The position numbers and the translations under genes were made by a program. Under the pieces are notes generated by a model, which saw only the letters and a program-made list of their open reading frames with translations, was not told the DNA's origin and ran no database searches. From assembly GCF_004379255.2 (NCBI RefSeq), contig NC_056040.1:5250257-5314256 (forward strand): 64,000 nt of DNA. Reading direction: 5' to 3'. Below are positions 12,941-25,326 of this stretch, piece after piece. Each line of letters starts with the position of its first letter. Within the stretch, counting starts at the first letter, position 1. This DNA is from Salvia splendens (lineage: Eukaryota > Streptophyta > Magnoliopsida > Lamiales > Lamiaceae).

Positions 12941-13306
12941 TCTTCTCTATATGAATTTTCTTGTTACTTCAAAAAGAATAATAGAAAGGGATTACTGGAA
13001 AGTTGTATAGTACTAACAGTTTTGATTTATCAAATCAAGAATCGTGCATTGACCAATTAAAACGTAAGGAAAAACAAGAGCCAATTGCAGTTGACAGGGT
13101 GAAATAGAAGGATATTTTGTTGGTTAAGATTTGAGATGAGAAACGTTTTGGTTAATTGCTGAAAATGTCGACAGATTAACAGAGTTGGTGTCCTAACTGG
13201 CAAAGAACACAAGAAGAAAACTAGAATTGGTAAATTAGTTTGAGTGCCTTCGTCGTTACCGGCGACTTGATCCAAGTCTTCAATCAAATTCATTATTCGT
13301 AGTTTA

Positions 13307-13446
13307 ATGCATAAAGACTTCTCTTAAACTTAGGTTTCATAATTCTTGATTTTTGAATCTAAATCCTTGTGTTTATATGCATAAAGACTTCTCTTAAACT
13401 TAGGTTTCATAATTTTTGATTTTTGAATCTAAATCCTTGTGTTTAT
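13307..13446. repeat. 70-bp perfect-length tandem duplication
   Basis: Two adjacent 70-bp units (13307-13376 and 13377-13446) differ at a single base (attcttg versus atttttg). This is a very recent duplication just upstream of the M50B-like gene, on its promoter or leader side. Confidence 0.95.
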
Positions 13447-15357
13447 TTTTAATATATTAAGATTTATATATTCATTCTCCAACTATATCGAGATTCATTA
13501 ATCATTAGCCAAACGTGACGGAAATATTGATTTGTTTAAAATTAGGTGTATAAAAATATAGGAGTGCAAAAATATTACCGTGGGCTTAATTGGGCTTTAC
13601 GGTAATAGGTTATTCAAAATGGGCTTTCTCCGCATAAGCCCAAAGGTATAGCCTTTCTCGATTGGGATCCATGACAGGACTACAGCCCATCTGGACTTCA
13701 GTTCCCGACATATTCACATTACAAACGTCTCTTATTAAACCAAAAAATATCATTTTTTCTACATGGTTGAATCCAAGCTATATACCTTATCAATTAAAAA
13801 TACATTGACCCCAATAAATTTTTAAAAATTGTACTTAATAAATATTGTATACTTTTATGGACAAAGGAAGTAAAATTAATGTCTAATTTTGTGGGTTATA
13901 TGTAAGTTTATACCACTAGAATTCTAGAGAGTATCAAGCATAAATGTACACTCACTGCAGTACGATTGCTGCGGTGGAAATTTGTCTTTTTCACCTAATT
14001 TCCCATCAATAAAGTTAAAAGTGTACGAGAAAAGATGCCTCTTAAGTCTAAATTTTAATTCCTTTTCTTTAGTTTTTCATGTTTTTCAATTTATTCGTTC
14101 AAATTTTAAATTTTAGCTTTATACATATTTTTAAGTCAGTTTTTCAATTAATGATAGGTCACTCTGAATCTAGAGTTTGATCATAGTAATGTACTTAATT
14201 TTTAATATTATTACCACATGATATTAAAGTTAAATACTTACATCAGATAAGAAATTAGAGTATGAAAATGTGAAATTAATGAGGGAAGGGGTGACATACA
14301 TAATTCTATTTTTCTTTACAACAAAAAAGAAGAATATTCGTGATGAGACCGAAGTTGGTTTTCAAGTTTAAAGAATGAATATTTTATCTTCTTTTATTTG
14401 CTTTTTTATCCACAAAATTTTTTTAAAATATTCTTTTTGGACTTTGACAATAATAAAGCATATCCTATCTCCTCCTTTCCCTTTCATTCTTGAGTATCCT
14501 AGAACTACCGCAAAATCAACCCCTTTCTCCAAACACTATATATATGATTTGTTGAGGGTATGATTTTAGTATCACTATGTAAAATGTTGAATAATGTACG
14601 GAGAAATATTATGATTCATAAGTTTAGTCCATGATTTTTTATAATTGAAAAAAATTTAAAAGTCATATTAATCAACCTGAATTTTCTCCACATATAAATC
14701 ATCATAAAAGAACCTTGTCACAATGTTTTGCATGTTTTAAAGTTGTGGTTGTAAAGAACCTTGTCACAATGTTTTGCATGTTTTTAAGTTGTGGTTGGAA
14801 GTCCCAGCCAGCTCCTCTCTCAGTGACTACACTAGGGTTTCATAATGGAATTATGAATTTTATAAAAAAACATTGGCCGGTTAATGGAATAGTTTTGTAG
14901 AATGTGGCGGCGCAATTGGAATGGATTCTAGTGTCGGTGGTTCTGAAATTCCAGTATGAATATATAGTCTATGTTAGCATTTTTCTTTTCTTTTTACATA
15001 AGTATATAGTATGTTTCAATGTATTATAATGTTATTGACACCTTTAATTAAAAAAAGAATGAAATTTATAATAAATCCTGGAAAATCAAGATTTGCACCT
15101 TTTGAGTCAGAAAATTTCGCGTTTAATTGACCAGGAGAAGTAAAGATTATGTTTGGAATGCTTCAAGCTACCTATTTTGCTCAAGTTATGAAGGATATAC
15201 CTATAAGTCAAAGAAAAAGAAGTGGAAATGTTAATATGACCATTTGCACAATAGACATTACTAGTATTTGATACCAGCATATCTGTTTTGATGAATTTTG
15301 GATGGTTTCGACTTTAGATAGCTAGCAATTTTTTCTTTATTTATTTATAAACAAATA
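13447..15357. other. Intergenic DNA
   Basis: No supported gene. It holds several GGGCTT/AAGCCC motifs at 13580-13640 that could belong to the upstream promoter of the M50B-like gene, and a 46-bp tandem duplication at 14707-14798. The remainder is AT-rich without frames of interest. Confidence 0.5.
14707..14798. repeat. 46-bp tandem duplication
   Basis: Units 14707-14752 and 14753-14798 are nearly identical, with differences only in a T/A-run and the last bases. The repeat is local and recent. Confidence 0.9.
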
Positions 15358-15607
15358 CTCCCTCCGTCCGCAAAATGTTGTCCATATTTGACTTGGCGTG
15401 GGTTTAATAAGTGTGAAGAAAAGTGAAGGGAAAAAGTTAGTGGAATATACGACCCACATTTATATATTAGTTTATAATAAAATGTGAGTGTAATGAGTTA
15501 GTGGAAAGTAGGGTCAATTTACCAAAAGTGAAAAAAAGCAAAGTGAACAACATTTCACGGACGGACCGAAATGACAAAATTGGACAATATTTCACGAACG
15601 GATGGAG
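15358..15607. mobile_element. Stowaway MITE, 250 bp
   Basis: It starts CTCCCTCCGTCC and ends in a related GGATGGAG, with TA on both sides (15356-15357 and 15608-15609). Near the right end an inner duplicate of the terminal motif ('ttcacggacggacc', 'ttcacgaacggatgg') suggests a small internal duplication. Confidence 0.88.
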
Positions 15608-15619
15608 TATGAAATTTTA

Positions 15620-15692
15620 AAGGTGAGTCACGGTGGATTTGAACTCAAGACTTTTAATCTGGGTATCAACCATTCTATCATTAGGTCAACAC
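15620..15692 (-). repeat. tRNA-like (SINE head) relic
   Basis: Read on the minus strand, the stretch starts 'gttgacctaatgatagaatgg' and carries GAGTTCAAATCC (15635-15646), which resembles a tRNA B box. No cloverleaf or clean 3' tail is visible. It could be a SINE head or a decayed tRNA copy. Confidence 0.35.
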
Positions 15693-17992
15693 ACACACAC
15701 TCTATTTGCAATTTTTTTATAGTTCCTTCTTATGGCAATAATTTATAAATATAATTTTTTCAATATAAAAAATAAAAAAAAGGTAAAAGTGTTATAATTA
15801 TATTCGCACGATTTCGTGTATGCTTGCTCTATAAAGTAACTGAAATAAAACTTAATTGCCTCAACCAAGCTTTAGGAAGTAGTACTGCGTAACTGAAATA
15901 AAACTTAAATGCCTCAATCAAACTTCAAACCTCGCGTGTTTCAAATATCATCCTACATCATTAACTCGTTACTTTATAACAATAAAAACCAACTAACTTC
16001 ACTTACGCTATCATAAATAACCAAATCTCTAGTCTATCATGGTTGTCAAATGGTATTATTAATGATATTGATAACTATGGAAGTATATATTTATAGCAGT
16101 GATATATATGATCCATTGTTAACTAACTTATTTTAGCTAATCTTCTAAACTTAGCATGTTAAAAATATCAGTACGATAATATTAGTTAGTCAATATAAAT
16201 TTAATTGACATAGTACTTATGTCTTTGTATTGACATCTATATGTAAATGTTAGACATAAGTATGTTAATTGAATTTGCATGTGTTAGTATGCTAATGTCA
16301 TAATATTGACATTTTAATATGCGACAAATTAGCAGAGTTGACATTTTAAATTTTTTTCCGTTGATTTTCACAATGTAGTATATCGCTTATTATTTTAGGT
16401 GTGGTTAATTTATTTTAGTATTTTATTTTCAAGCTATTACGCGCACATTCAGCGTATATAGCCGATTCTCTTGCCATTTTTAAAAGGTAAGCACTTTTGG
16501 GTATATTGGTACCACGTTTAATTGGTTACGTGCCTACCATAGGTGAAATTAATGATAAAAATAGACTTGCGATTTTAAAAAGCTAAGAACTTTACGTTTA
16601 ATTGGAAACTTACCTATTATAGTTTAATCGTAAAAATAGACATGTAAAATCATTAATTTTAACTGGATGATTTTGAATAGTTTCTATTTTAACATTCTAG
16701 ACATGTGGAGCATGATGCATGTGAGAAACAATCAACAATTGTGCGCTTGAATTAATTCGTTTTCAACGCACAAATGCAATAAAATACCAGGTACTATATA
16801 TGAGAAGCAAATCATACGCAAACTTAACGTGTACAAGATAATAAATTACTATTAAATGAGTAAGTGAATATAAAAATTAGTAAATAAGAAGATAGAGATA
16901 AGAGGAAAGGAGATGGGGACATTGAAGTGGAAGATGTAACAATATTGATGTTATTAGTCACACTTTTAAGTGTTTGCTCACATGGGCATGTGGACATCTA
17001 AAATGGGAACCCCAAAAAGAAGGGGAAAAGAAAAAGTTGAATATATGTAGAATTATTGATATCCTCAAATTTCATGGACCCTTCTTCTTTTGGTCACCTC
17101 AAAAATCATGGTGCCTTCAAATTAAATTAATACTACTATCATAAAGGGCTTAGAGCATGAGGTGAATGTAGGTAGGTACGCGGTGTTCCCTCAATTTCTT
17201 TAGCTTCTTAAGAGCACCCATAACTTGTTCTTAATTGGAGGTTAAGACTAGGTGTACATGTACGGATGCATGGTTCGTTCGCGTGTGTGCAATTTTGCCC
17301 CTGCCTCTTGGCGAATTAGACCGTCACATGCCCAGCGCACGCGAGGCGTGTCGATTAGTGTTGCTTGTTGACCACTTTTATTTATAATTATAATTTTTTT
17401 TAACTGTTATATAAGAATTTTATTCGGTGATATATAGAATGTGCTCCAAAAAATGAAGGTATCCACCAACAAGGATGCCTAAGACATCACACCTCCTAGG
17501 ATGGATTGGTGGAGTTTTCACAACGTCGAGTGTGAGCCATCTGATGGATCAAAAAATGGCTAAGCTAGGGGGAAGGCGGCATCGATCAGTGGAATCATAT
17601 ATAGGTCCAAATAATTTTTTTTAAGTGATCGAAAAATTGAATTGTGGGTTGTACAATGATGATCGATATGAACTGCAAAGCGTTGTCCAAAGACACGTCG
17701 AAGATGACTGATTCCTAACAACAGAAGCACTACAACTTTTTCGATACACTTGGACATCAATTATGATTTATTTGATCTATGATTTCATTAATTTATTTCA
17801 ACTTTGTATATTGTTTATTCAATTTTAATAAAATTTAATTCTCAAAGGTTGTAATTTAAGTAGATAAGAATGAAAGTAGATATTAATATAAAATCAAGAT
17901 GAATTTAAAAATTATGTGGTGGGATCGTGAATAGATAAGGTAAGTTATGTTTCGTGGATCAATTGTTGTTTGATGTTTGTGGTAAGGTATGA
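15693..17992. other. Intergenic DNA
   Basis: No gene is supported. Around 15830-15925 a roughly 60-bp sequence with 'taactgaaataaaactta' occurs twice. At 17160-17380 there is a patch of higher GC that may be an old repeat. The block at 17410-17770 has mixed composition and could be a transposon relic, but no domain can be read. Confidence 0.45.
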
Positions 17993-20047
17993 GAGCATCC
18001 ACATCCGTGCTCTTGTCAACGAGCACGGATGTGAGCCCGGACCCACTTTTTCTGCATGCTCTTAGGCAAGAGCACAATACCCACATTCGTGCTCTTCTGC
18101 AAGGACGAGCACAAGGGTCCTACCATTTCATTATTCAATTTAAATAAAAACATTTCCATAAAATTAAAATACATTAAAAATACCCGGAATAATATTACAA
18201 AATACATTAAAAATTAAAAATTACATAATTAAAATCCAAAAAAATAAAAATTACATAATTAAAATCATAAAAAATAAAAATTACATATTTAAACTACTAA
18301 TAAATAAAAAATACATAATTCAACTCCTAAAATAAAAAAAAACCACTACTCGTGGTCGAATTTCACCCAAATGTGTTTGATTAGGTCTTCTTGTAGCTCA
18401 ACGTGGGTTCGGGTATCGCGCATTGTGTGCTTTATTTCGATCCTATCACCCACCGTCGTATGCACACCTCGGCGTGGGAGAGACCTCGCGCTTGATCTTC
18501 CGGCTTCATCCTCGTCGTAAAAGCTAGCCGCCCTCGGTCCTTCGTCGGCTATAATCATGTTGTGTAAGATAATACACGTGTACATGATGTCGGTGATATT
18601 TTTCACGTACCACAGCCGAGACGGGGCCTTCACAATGTTGAATCGGGCTTGAAGGACCCCAAAGGCTCTTTCGACGTCTTTCCTCGCGGACTCTTGACGC
18701 TGCGCAAAAAGAACCTGTCTCGGGTCTTGCGGGTTGCTGAGCGTCTTTACGAAAGTCGACCACCTTGGGTAGATACCATCGGCGAGATAGTAACCCACGT
18801 GGTATACATTTCCGTTGACGGTGAAGTCGATCGCCGGCGCTACACCATTCAACACATCATTGAAGAGGGGTGAAGAATAGAGCACGTTCAAGTCGTTGTT
18901 GGATCCGGCAACACCGAAATATGCATGCCAAATCTATAGGCGGTAGTCGCCGACCGCTTCAAGGATAAGTGTTGGGCCGCCGCCTTTGTGGCCGCTTAAG
19001 TGTTGCCACCTCCAAGCAGTCGGACAATTCTTCCACCTCCAATGCATGCAGTCAATGCTGCCAAGCATGCAGTCAATGCTGCCAAGCATGCCGGGAAAGC
19101 CATGGACTGTTTCGTGAAGACGAAACAACCGTTGGCAATCATCGGTGGTGGGTGCCCGAAGGAATTCATCACCGAAAGCTGAACGAACGGCCTCGCAAAA
19201 AATTTTAAGACAAAGGATTCCAGTGGACTCACCGACATGCAAATACTCGTCGAAGAGGTCGGCCGTTTGCCAAGTAGCGAGTTGTCGGATGGCACACGTA
19301 CACTTCTGCAATGCCGAGAGACTTTGTCGACCGGCTGCATCTGGACCTGTTTGGAAGTATTAAAACACGGGCGGACAATGTGTTGACAATACGCATAAAC
19401 AAGCGCTTTGACATGCGAAAACGGCGTCTAAAGTAATCTTCTGAAAACCGCGACTGGTCGGAAATATAGTTGACAACGAGCCTTTCGTGGGCTCCCTCCC
19501 GGTCACGATGAATGTAGCGGCGAGTTGATCTAGTTGGTTGAGGAGGAGGGGCGGGGGTATTCGCTGCGACATATGCTTCATAAGCGGCACGATATTGTTC
19601 GTAGTATTCTTGTTCTTCGCGCTCCGCTTCCGCAATGAGATGGGTGAAATCCATTTGAGGTTTTGAGTGAGAGATGAAGGTGTAGATAAGTTGTATGAAA
19701 AATATGAATGAGAGATGAATGAGAGATGATTTGATGTGAAAAATGGATGATGAATGTGTGTATTTATAGATGATTTGGGGGGGGGGGAATAAAAAAATAC
19801 AGAAAAATGGGCAAAAAAAATCGGCCTTTTTGGGATTGTGAAAATAATTTTTTTTTTGGTATTATTTTTTATTTTAAAAAAAAATATTTTCCAACAGATA
19901 TGCCGTTGGCCAATCAGAACGCGTCACGGCGCCTGCTCGCTAGCACGGACGTGCTCGATGCATCGAGCAGCGCCGTGCCAGCGGCGGACAACGTCTCCGT
20001 GCCGCTGACACGGACGGACGCGTCCCTGCTCGCCGATGTGGATGCTC
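17993..20047 (-). mobile_element. PIF/Harbinger-type transposon copy 1, 2055 bp
   Basis: The ends are inverted (GAGCATCCACATC... and ...GATGTGGATGCTC) and a 3-bp TGA is duplicated at 17990-17992 and 20048-20050, as expected for this superfamily. Long subterminal A/T-runs flank the coding part. Only the DDE transposase reading frame (minus strand, broken) is present. The second, Myb-like protein that autonomous PIF/Harbinger elements encode is absent, so it would need help in trans even if it were intact. Confidence 0.9.
18346..19654 (-). pseudogene. Broken HARBI1/ALP1-like transposase of copy 1
   Basis: The reading frame starts at 19654 (MDFTHLIAEAERE) and ends at 18346 (...KFDHE). It is the mirror homologue of the gene at 28292-29579. 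Three lesions are visible: a small insertion near 19361-19368 that shifts the frame after NTLSARV; an exact 21-bp tandem duplication at 19045-19086 that doubles MLGSIDC next to the first catalytic Asp; and a TGG-to-TAG nonsense change at 18934-18936 inside YRLWIW. The downstream part still shows SNNDLNV and DVERAFGVLQARF, which hold the other two DDE residues. As a cellular function the gene is dead. Confidence 0.9.
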
Positions 20048-22119
20048 TGAAAAGTTAATGTAGTACAATAGTTAAAGCGCGATTTGTGATCTATCATCGG
20101 GGATGATATTATTACACCATAACAAGTAATAAAACGATTGATTTAGGGGTATTGATTTTGAGTGCTTTTATATTGTTTTTTTTAATTATGGTTGTTTCTT
20201 TGTTTTTAAAAGTTTGGGGATGAAAGATTATGATTCACTATATTTAGGGTTTTAGTCTCTATAAAGGGGGATGCGTCGCACTAAATTACGAGGCACGTGT
20301 TTTGAAACATATTGTTCTATCAACAAAAATTTAATAAGATAAGCTAATAATCATAGATTCTTTTGTCCCCAAAATTAACTTGATCATGGCGATTTTACTT
20401 GATGCTTAAATAATTTAAATGCACCCTTCAAATCCACGCAATTTTCCTGATAGTGAGTAGACAGTTGTATTATTTTGCATATTTCAATGTTGAGTTATAT
20501 TGTTGATGGTGATATCACTCTCAGTGACTATATATATATATGGCCCTCATGCATGAATTAATATTGTCAATTAAGATATAGATATATAGCTCAGTTTGGC
20601 TGTTGCCAATTGATTTTCCCTCTTCGAGATTGTTTCCTATCTCCACACACTTCTCACTTTACTTGCATATTCTTTGTGGCTAATAGTAATAATTTCCTCC
20701 TTAGGCATGAGTTCAATTATACTCCACGTAGCTTAAATGTTAAATTCTTCGTTTTTACTCTTCATGTTGACCTTTGCTTACGATTCGAAACTTTTTTTTC
20801 ATCTTTTAAATGATTCATTCCTATATTGATTACCTTGAATATTTCCCAGTAAATTATCAATTGTGTGGTTATATATTTCATTTTGTAATTAAGTGCAAAT
20901 AATTAAAATATGTCGAGGTTAAACAATTTATAAATTCAAAATTCATGTATAAATAGTAGTAGTATATTATTTGCCACAATGAAGCCAATTCAATTTATAA
21001 TGTCTTGTATTTTGAAGTTGAAACAGCCTTACTTCATACATTGTCTTGTACTTATTGGGACATAACAAAATTAAATTTTGTCAATGATTCCTACCTTAAA
21101 GTTGGGATCTGAGACAGAATCATTTTCTGTGAGATTTGTGGATAATGGATGATTTCCTGAATATATAAGGACATTAACTAGGGATAAAATAAAGTGAGAT
21201 ACATAGATTAGAATTGAGACTGATGGGTTTCGTATTTTTGTGAGTGGCAACCGACTAAAGCACCCAAGTATTATTAGGTGTATATAAAGTTAATTAGATT
21301 GTGGAAGTGGGCATCTTGACAGATATATATGTGCCAAATGCTGTCACATATTTGTGTTTTGATTTATGTTTCAGTGGTGTGTGTATTATGCATATGCCCC
21401 ATTTCAAAAACATGTCTTCCCCTTCACATTGCTTAAGACCCCACCCCAAACCTCCCCACCTATCAACTCTTTTGGTATACTGTATTTTATGTCGTATTTG
21501 CCACACTTCCATTTAAAAACCCAACTTAAAACAAGTGTTTATAACTGCAAACCATCCCGGGTTGGAGAATTAGGAAATGTGCAAGCAATATATAAGTCCA
21601 ACCCATTCTCGATTGTAAGGGCTTAGCTCAAAGCGGACGAATATCATACTAATGTGGAGTTCAAATATACATGGACGAACCATCACTCGTCCCTTTCTAA
21701 ATCTCTTTTGCTTTATATATCATTATCCCCTCTCAAATTACACAATTCATCTTATTGTAGACATCAATTTGCTTTTCACCAAAAGCCACCCCCTCTCTCT
21801 CTCTCACTCTCAATATTTTATATAACTCCATTCCATCTTTGAAGATGCTTGCAAAAGTCTTGTAACTTATTTTGAAATTCGACTTCACTTCATTGACTAT
21901 GTTACATATAGTAGGAGTAATAGTCAAAGAAACAATCAAACTTCCATGCAAGCAGTCCAGTTGGACTTAATTCTACCCATGTTCAAATTTCCTGTGTTTT
22001 GACCGTTTTTTGAGGCGTTTAATGCTTTTTATTTCACTTTCAATAAACCCAACTGCTAAACATATCATTTCTCATATATTTTGATATCCGAATTTATTTA
22101 GAAAAAAAAGCAAAGAAAA
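20048..22119. other. Intergenic DNA with the promoter of the 22-kb gene
   Basis: AT-rich DNA without a supported gene. The last 300 bp before 22120 contain a CT-rich tract (21790-21810) and a TATATAA at 21819-21825 that would place a transcription start near 21850 and a leader of about 270 nt. Confidence 0.45.
21819..21825 (+). promoter_or_regulatory. Candidate TATA box of the MAKR-like gene
   Basis: TATATAA follows a CT-rich microsatellite and lies 295 bp before the start codon at 22120. Position and context suit a plant core promoter; no transcript evidence is available. Confidence 0.35.
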
Positions 22120-22812
22120 ATGGCGATTGAAGTCTTCCCGGATAGCCCAAGCGCGACCGGCATCAGCCCACGCATCTCATTCTCCCACGATCTCTCCCAA
22201 TCCGACGTCGTTCCGATCGAGCAGTACATTCGCTCCGCCGCCTCCTCCACCTCCATCGATTTCGACTTCTGCGTCTTCCGCGAGAGCTTCGACCACGAAT
22301 CCTCCTCCGCCGACGAGCTCTTCTTCGACGGCAAAATCCTCCCCATCCAAATCAAAAAACGCCTCGCTCCGGCGCCGCCGCCGTTTTCCCCATCGCCGCC
22401 TGCTCCTCTCCCCCCGCCTCCGCCGCCGCCGCTGAAATCTAAGCAGGCGGAATCGGAAGAGAAGCAGAAGTCGTTCTGGCGATTCAAGCGCAGCTCCAGC
22501 CTAAACTGCGGCAGCGGCAGTTACGGCCGGACGCTCTGCCCGCTGCCGCTCCTCTCGAGGAGCAATTCCACCGGATCCACCGCCAGCGGCAAGCGATCGT
22601 CAATTTCGAAGCAAAATCTGCTCAAAAGCAATTCATCGCAGAAGCAGCAGCCGCCGCCGATGTCTGGCTATTCCTCGAAGCCGCCGTTGAAGAAGAACGG
22701 CCAATTCTCTCATAAATTCAGTCCGGTGCTGAACGTTCCTCCGGCGACTATCTTCGGCCTCGGCTCCATATTTTCCGGCGGCGGCAAGGATCGGATCAGG
22801 AAGAAGTATTAA
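22120..22812 (+). CDS. MAKR-like / serine-rich membrane-kinase-regulator-type protein (230 aa)
   Basis: Single exon, GC-rich compared with its surroundings, with an A-rich start context (gaaaaatggcg). The N-terminus has MAIEVFPDSPSATGISPRIS and a PIEQ motif near 33-36. Residues 45-80 contain SIDFDFCV, SADELFFDGKILPI, a pattern shared with plant membrane-associated kinase regulator and BKI1-like families. A proline run covers about 84-105, followed by FWRFKRSSSLN (about 119-129), a Ser-rich basic region, and a C-terminal IFGLGSIFSGGGKDRIRKKY. Basic-serine stretches in such proteins bind membranes and are phosphorylated in BKI1 relatives; that role here is inferred. It is predicted to be largely disordered, with no signal peptide or membrane helix. 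The family name is moderately sure, the function is not. Confidence 0.8.
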   Translation: MAIEVFPDSPSATGISPRISFSHDLSQSDVVPIEQYIRSAASSTSIDFDFCVFRESFDHESSSADELFFDGKILPIQIKKRLAPAPPPFSPSPPAPLPPPPPPPLKSKQAESEEKQKSFWRFKRSSSLNCGSGSYGRTLCPLPLLSRSNSTGSTASGKRSSISKQNLLKSNSSQKQQPPPMSGYSSKPPLKKNGQFSHKFSPVLNVPPATIFGLGSIFSGGGKDRIRKKY

Positions 22813-24283
22813 TTGATTTTTAATAATTTAATCAATTCCTGTTAATTTCGTTTCTTCTTCCGTCATTTTCTTATTGTATTAGACGGTGATTAATTAAAAT
22901 TAAGATCGTAATTAATGCATGCGAGTGTGAAATTGAAATTGAAATTGAAAAAAAAAGGTGAAAATCAATAATTGTGCCGGCTTTATACATCATAAATTAA
23001 ACAGCTTTAACAAATCGATGCCGAATTACAGGTAACGAGTTTATAGAGTTGTCATTTTCTTCTCTCCTCTTTTATTAATTTTATTCTATTTTTTACTATA
23101 ATATGGAGTAAGTTGTTTGCACATTCTTGTCATCTAAATCTTGTTCTATATTGTTTGCTTTTGCTTTCTCTTGATTCTGTCAGATACATTCTCTGCATAT
23201 TTTACTATATGTTCAACATTATACATTTATATATATATATATTTAAATACGTGATCAATTAATTATTTCATAGTATTTCAATGTACACCATTTAGTAGTT
23301 CATATCTAACAGTGGTTTATATAATCGCAATCTTTAATTGGTTATTAACTAGTCACGCAGAGAATCTGGATTTGGATAACAATTGAGATTTTGTGATCAT
23401 TGATAATCTAGAAAGGGTTTATGTGGTGGAAAGAGTCAGAGAAAAGTTAATTCAACTTCATTTGGTACAAGAAAAAAGTGTGTTTAGGAGATGTGGGGTG
23501 TCACAAACTAGTCCATTTATAGAAACTTAATCACATTATGAAATCATAATGACTCTTTGCATCTAGAAGCTTTTGTCGATAATGCTACTGATATCCATAA
23601 TATTGACGGTTTCTTAAAGGTTTGTCATATTTTCTTTTGCGTGGGCCGATGTTCCCCCAATGGAAATTCGAAAAGTCTATTTTGCCCTCTCTGCGTCTTA
23701 TCATTGAACCAAAATATTTTTTCAAGCAAACTCATTTTCAGGATTTTAAAACATTAAATTAAAAACCACTTAAAATACGGGGTACATATCAATTATTTGC
23801 AGCATGGAGACCTATATTGTTGCAAAGCTCACGTAAAAAGTGAGAAATTTGAAAATGAAAACACGAAGAAAAGAGGGTTTTATTGTTTCGAGAAAAACTT
23901 TTTGTTGCTGCGGTTTATCTATATTCCATGAATTGACATTGTGTGGTTACGTGTTGCTAAAAATTTTCCCTCAAAACACCACATCTTTTGATACACCGAA
24001 AAATGGTCATGTTTCAGAATTGAGTTGACTGATATAATTCTAGACTTGTTGCTTAAAATACCACTCTTCCATATCAGACTCTGACACTCAAACTTGATAA
24101 CTTTTTTACAAATTAAATGGTTTTCCTTCTGCTTTTCTACTCATTTAATTGTTACTTAGTCTTTGAAAATTTATCACTTATTTTTATTTTTATCAGTTTC
24201 TAAAAATTTATTATCTTTTTCTTTTACCGTTTTTTATAGTGGTATCCACATTTCACTAACTCATTTTCATTCACATTTTATTA
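22813..24283. other. 3' flank and intergenic DNA
   Basis: This holds the presumed 3' UTR of the 22-kb gene, a TA microsatellite near 23226-23241, and otherwise featureless AT-rich DNA. Confidence 0.45.
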
Positions 24284-24466
24284 CTTCCTCCGTCCCACAA
24301 AAGATGACACACTTGTGGGACGACGCGGGATTTTATTGTGAGAGATAATTTTTTCTAAAAATGGAAATTTGACATCTTTAATGGGACAAACTAAAAAGGA
24401 AAGTGAGACATCTTTTATGGGACAAACTAAAAAGGAAAGTGAGACATTTTTTATGGGACGGGGGAG
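24284..24466. mobile_element. Stowaway MITE with internal 36-bp duplication
   Basis: The ends are CTTCCTCCGTCCCAC and a GGGACGGGGGAG, flanked by TA (24282-24283 and 24467-24468). Two tandem 36-bp units (24371-24406 and 24407-24442, 'gacatctttaatgggacaaa...') expand the right arm. Confidence 0.88.
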
Positions 24467-24475
24467 TATAAAACT

Positions 24476-24702
24476 AATACTGTTCCGTCCCAAGATAGTT
24501 GAGTCGTATTCCTTTTTTGTATATCCCAAGGTAATTGAGTCATTTCCTTTTTTGATAAAAACTTATTATCTCTCTTACTTAACTCTCTTTCATATCTCTC
24601 ACTTTATTTCATTTTCTTACTTTACTCTCTTCATTTTAACCTTTAACAAATCAGTTTCTTAAATCTCTTGCCCGAAAGAAATGCTCCAACTACTTTAGGG
24701 AG
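24476..24702. mobile_element. Second Stowaway-type MITE of a cluster
   Basis: It opens 'ctgttccgtcccaagatagttgag', a known subtype start, and closes 'ctactttagggag' before TA (24703-24704). It lies 9 bp after the previous MITE. Confidence 0.7.
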
Positions 24703-24704
24703 TA

Positions 24705-24816
24705 TTTAAGAGTAAGACTCACATGCCATAAAATTTTTCAACCCACTTTCTATTGAAGTACATTTATTAAAACTCGTGACGAATCAAATATTGACAAATT
24801 ATAAGGGGCGGAGGAG
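24705..24816. mobile_element. Third Stowaway-type MITE, 5'-truncated
   Basis: Only the right part is clear, ending 'tataaggggcggaggag' before TA (24817-24818). The family matches the MITE at 59186-59438 (shared 'gacaaattataaggg'). Confidence 0.6.
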
Positions 24817-24968
24817 TACTAAAATAAAATATAAATACATATTAATAAATCAAATACCAAAACAGTACTCCTAAATTATACCGCTTTATAATCTTATGGC
24901 TATTCGATTTGTAAGATTATATCTCGTGATTAAATATGTATTGTGTTTGATACATGAGATTGAATCTC

Positions 24969-25066
24969 ACAACTAAATTTTAGATGAATAATCATGTGAT
25001 AATTATTCAAAGCCCACACAACTAAATTTTAGATGGATAAATATGTGATAATTATTCAAAGCCCAC
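24969..25066. repeat. 49-bp tandem duplication
   Basis: Two 49-bp units, about 24969-25017 and 25018-25066, share 'actaaattttagatg' and 'gtgataattattcaaagccc' with a few differences. Confidence 0.85.
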
Positions 25067-25326
25067 ACTTCAACTAAAATAATATCACAATTCAATGCTA
25101 AATAGATAATTATTAGTATAATAATTAATCATTAAATGAACCTTAATTTGCATGCTTATGTCATCATGTTAACTGGCCTCAATTGAAGACGGCCGTGCCG
25201 TTATACATTAACGAAGTTTTATTCATTTCCATGTTTAATTTTGATAATAACAAATTATGTATACGTATGGAGTAATTATGTTTGCAATAATAGTATCTCT
25301 AATAATTTTTCGTATACACTTCATAA

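Noticed and set aside
13057..13293. Upstream open frame that might extend the M50B-like protein
   Set aside because: The product from the ATG at 12940 matches the family start, and the upstream frame does not join it in frame; it is probably 5' UTR.
22127..22435. Proline- and serine-rich frame on the plus strand within the MAKR-like gene
   Set aside because: Shadow frame of the GC-rich true gene; the frame at 22120 is longer and carries recognisable motifs.
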